A DNA stretch of 6,394 bases, from the NCBI GenBank assembly GCA_910585855.1, contig CAJUGZ010000252.1:1-6394 (forward strand). Direction: 5' to 3'. The stretch comes from an uncultured Lachnospiraceae bacterium. Lineage in GTDB: Bacteria; Bacillota_A; Clostridia; Lachnospirales; Lachnospiraceae. Shown in pieces: positions 5,877 through 6,394 of this stretch. Every line of letters begins with the position of its first letter. Within the stretch, counting starts at the first letter, position 1. The position numbers and the translations under genes were made by a program. Below the pieces are notes generated by a model. That model saw nothing but the letters and a program-made list of their open reading frames with translations. It searched no databases and was not told the origin of the DNA.

Positions 5877-6204
5877 GCCAGATTGGAAAACGGTGAACAA
5901 CCTGCTGTTCCGGCTTACAAAAAGCAAGAAGTTCTAAGACTTCTGCATTTCCATGCATCCAACCGGACAGACCGGAGCGCAATTCGCTCGCATGGCAGCC
6001 AAAACGAAATAGACATATCCAAACGATACCACCTGCCACAAAACGTCACGTTTCGATACACAAGCGAGCTAAACACGCTCCTTTTTTTTCACACACTGCA
6101 TGGAAGCAGTATGTGAAAAAAATCTTAGGTTTTTCAGCAGAAGCCAAGAACTTCTAACTTTTCTCCAAAGTCACTGCAGGTTGTTCACCGTTTTCCAATC
6201 TGGC
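5877..6204. repeat. Structured inverted-repeat element of about 330 bp
   Basis: The outer arms 5877-5905 and 6176-6204 are perfect 29-bp reverse complements. Inside them, after 15-16 unrelated bases on each side, a second imperfect pair is formed by 5922-5946 and 6137-6160. The core is less AT-rich than its surroundings and holds further stems: GAGCG/CGCTC (5975-5979 with 5985-5989), AAACG/CGTTT (6041-6045 with 6049-6053) and the long hairpin at 6083-6122. Open frames on both strands cross it but have no ribosome binding site and look like shadows of the repeat. I see no transposase. It may be a non-autonomous mobile element, a dispersed palindromic repeat or a structured RNA; the right arm recurs at 1-63. 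Confidence 0.7.
6083..6122. repeat. 17-bp stem hairpin inside the repeat element
   Basis: The T run plus CACACACTGC (6083-6099) pairs with GCAGTATGTG plus the A run (6106-6122) around the six-base loop ATGGAA. There is one C-A mismatch on the plus strand, which becomes a G-U wobble on the minus strand. The T run precedes the stem and the A run follows on both strands, which is the wrong polarity for an intrinsic terminator. Confidence 0.7.
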
Positions 6205-6243
6205 TGTTTCTTGACTCCGAAACAAAAAAAGAATTTCATCCAA
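6181..6243 (+). repeat. Dispersed repeat, copy 2 (right arm of element)
   Basis: This stretch aligns gap-free to 1-63 with 8 mismatches and overlaps the right inverted arm. It includes the stem TGTTTC (6205-6210) with GAAACA (6219-6224), followed by an A run. Similarity to copy 1 ends at ATCCAA (6238-6243), which may mark the right boundary of the element. Confidence 0.8.
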
Positions 6244-6312
6244 TATAAAATTTGTACTTATCCTACTGTAAGATAAAATTAACTTTGACTTATAAAACAC
6301 TACTTTACAACT

Positions 6313-6393
6313 TTATAAATGATACCCCTGTTTTTTAATTAGCTGTTTTAAGGCATTTATTAAGACATTTGATTTTATGCTGGTTTCGACTTT
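6313..6393 (-). CDS. Possible C-terminal fragment of a gene running off the window
   Basis: On the minus strand, 26 codons are open from the window edge to TAA at 6315-6313. They read KVETSIKSNVLINALK, then QLIKKQGYHL before the stop, which looks like plausible helical protein sequence. It is too short to identify, and another minus-strand frame is open for 19 codons over the same stretch, so chance is a real possibility. The rest of 6244-6394 shows nothing recognisable. Confidence 0.25.
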   Translation of the reverse strand, partial: KVETSIKSNVLINALKQLIKKQGYHL

Positions 6394-6394
6394 T

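Noticed and set aside
5773..6039. Minus-strand open frame of 88 codons across the same element
   Set aside because: No ribosome binding site, no recognisable domain, and it follows the repeat arm. Similar short frames are expected wherever this repeat occurs.
5766..6116. Plus-strand open frame of 116 codons across the repeat element
   Set aside because: It has no ribosome binding site, its start lies in the terminator T-run region, and it runs through both the inverted arm and the hairpins. Its composition looks like read-through of structured repeat DNA.
1..6394. CRISPR array, tRNA, rRNA, riboswitch or transposase gene
   Set aside because: I looked for regularly spaced repeats, tRNA-like TTCGA arms with paired acceptor stems, and transposase or recombinase motifs. 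I found none; the only repeats are the dispersed element arms and short tandem units.

Overview
The window is AT-rich, with strong AGGAGG-type ribosome binding sites, short intergenic gaps and nearly all genes on the plus strand. It also carries a membrane chemoreceptor and a Gram-positive style lipoprotein. This suggests a low-GC Firmicute, most plausibly a gut-type clostridium (Lachnospiraceae-like). That assignment rests on composition and protein flavour, not on a marker gene.

Layout. Positions 1-63 hold one copy of a repeat that recurs at 6181-6243. Positions 64-310 are non-coding, with a weak possible promoter and a short tandem duplication. Positions 311-696 are a broken nucleotide-kinase-like P-loop gene: its N-terminus (Walker A region) and C-terminal half are both recognisable but out of frame, joined after an internal deletion. 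An unrecognised small coiled-coil gene (686-973) follows and is tightly coupled to a 689-residue methyl-accepting chemotaxis protein with a double-Cache sensor (988-3057). Next come a cytosolic alkaline-phosphatase-superfamily phosphodiesterase (3105-4214) and a GNAT acetyltransferase interrupted by an in-frame TAG at its tenth codon (4249-4689).

The most distinctive part is 4760-5666. It encodes a lipoprotein carrying a complete barnase-type ribonuclease domain behind a long acidic tether, followed 37 bp later by a barstar-family inhibitor and an intrinsic terminator. All the main catalytic residues of barnase appear to be present. By eye alignment, the classic barnase Arg59 / barstar Glu76 contact has been replaced on both sides, which hints at a co-evolved, possibly private toxin-immunity interface.

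From 5767 to the end there is no convincing complete gene. This stretch holds a structured element of about 330 bp bounded by inverted arms (a perfect 29-bp core plus a second imperfect arm) with several internal hairpins. Its right arm is the repeat also found at 1-63. The whole gene block therefore lies between two copies of a dispersed repeat and contains two decayed genes, as expected of a plastic accessory region.
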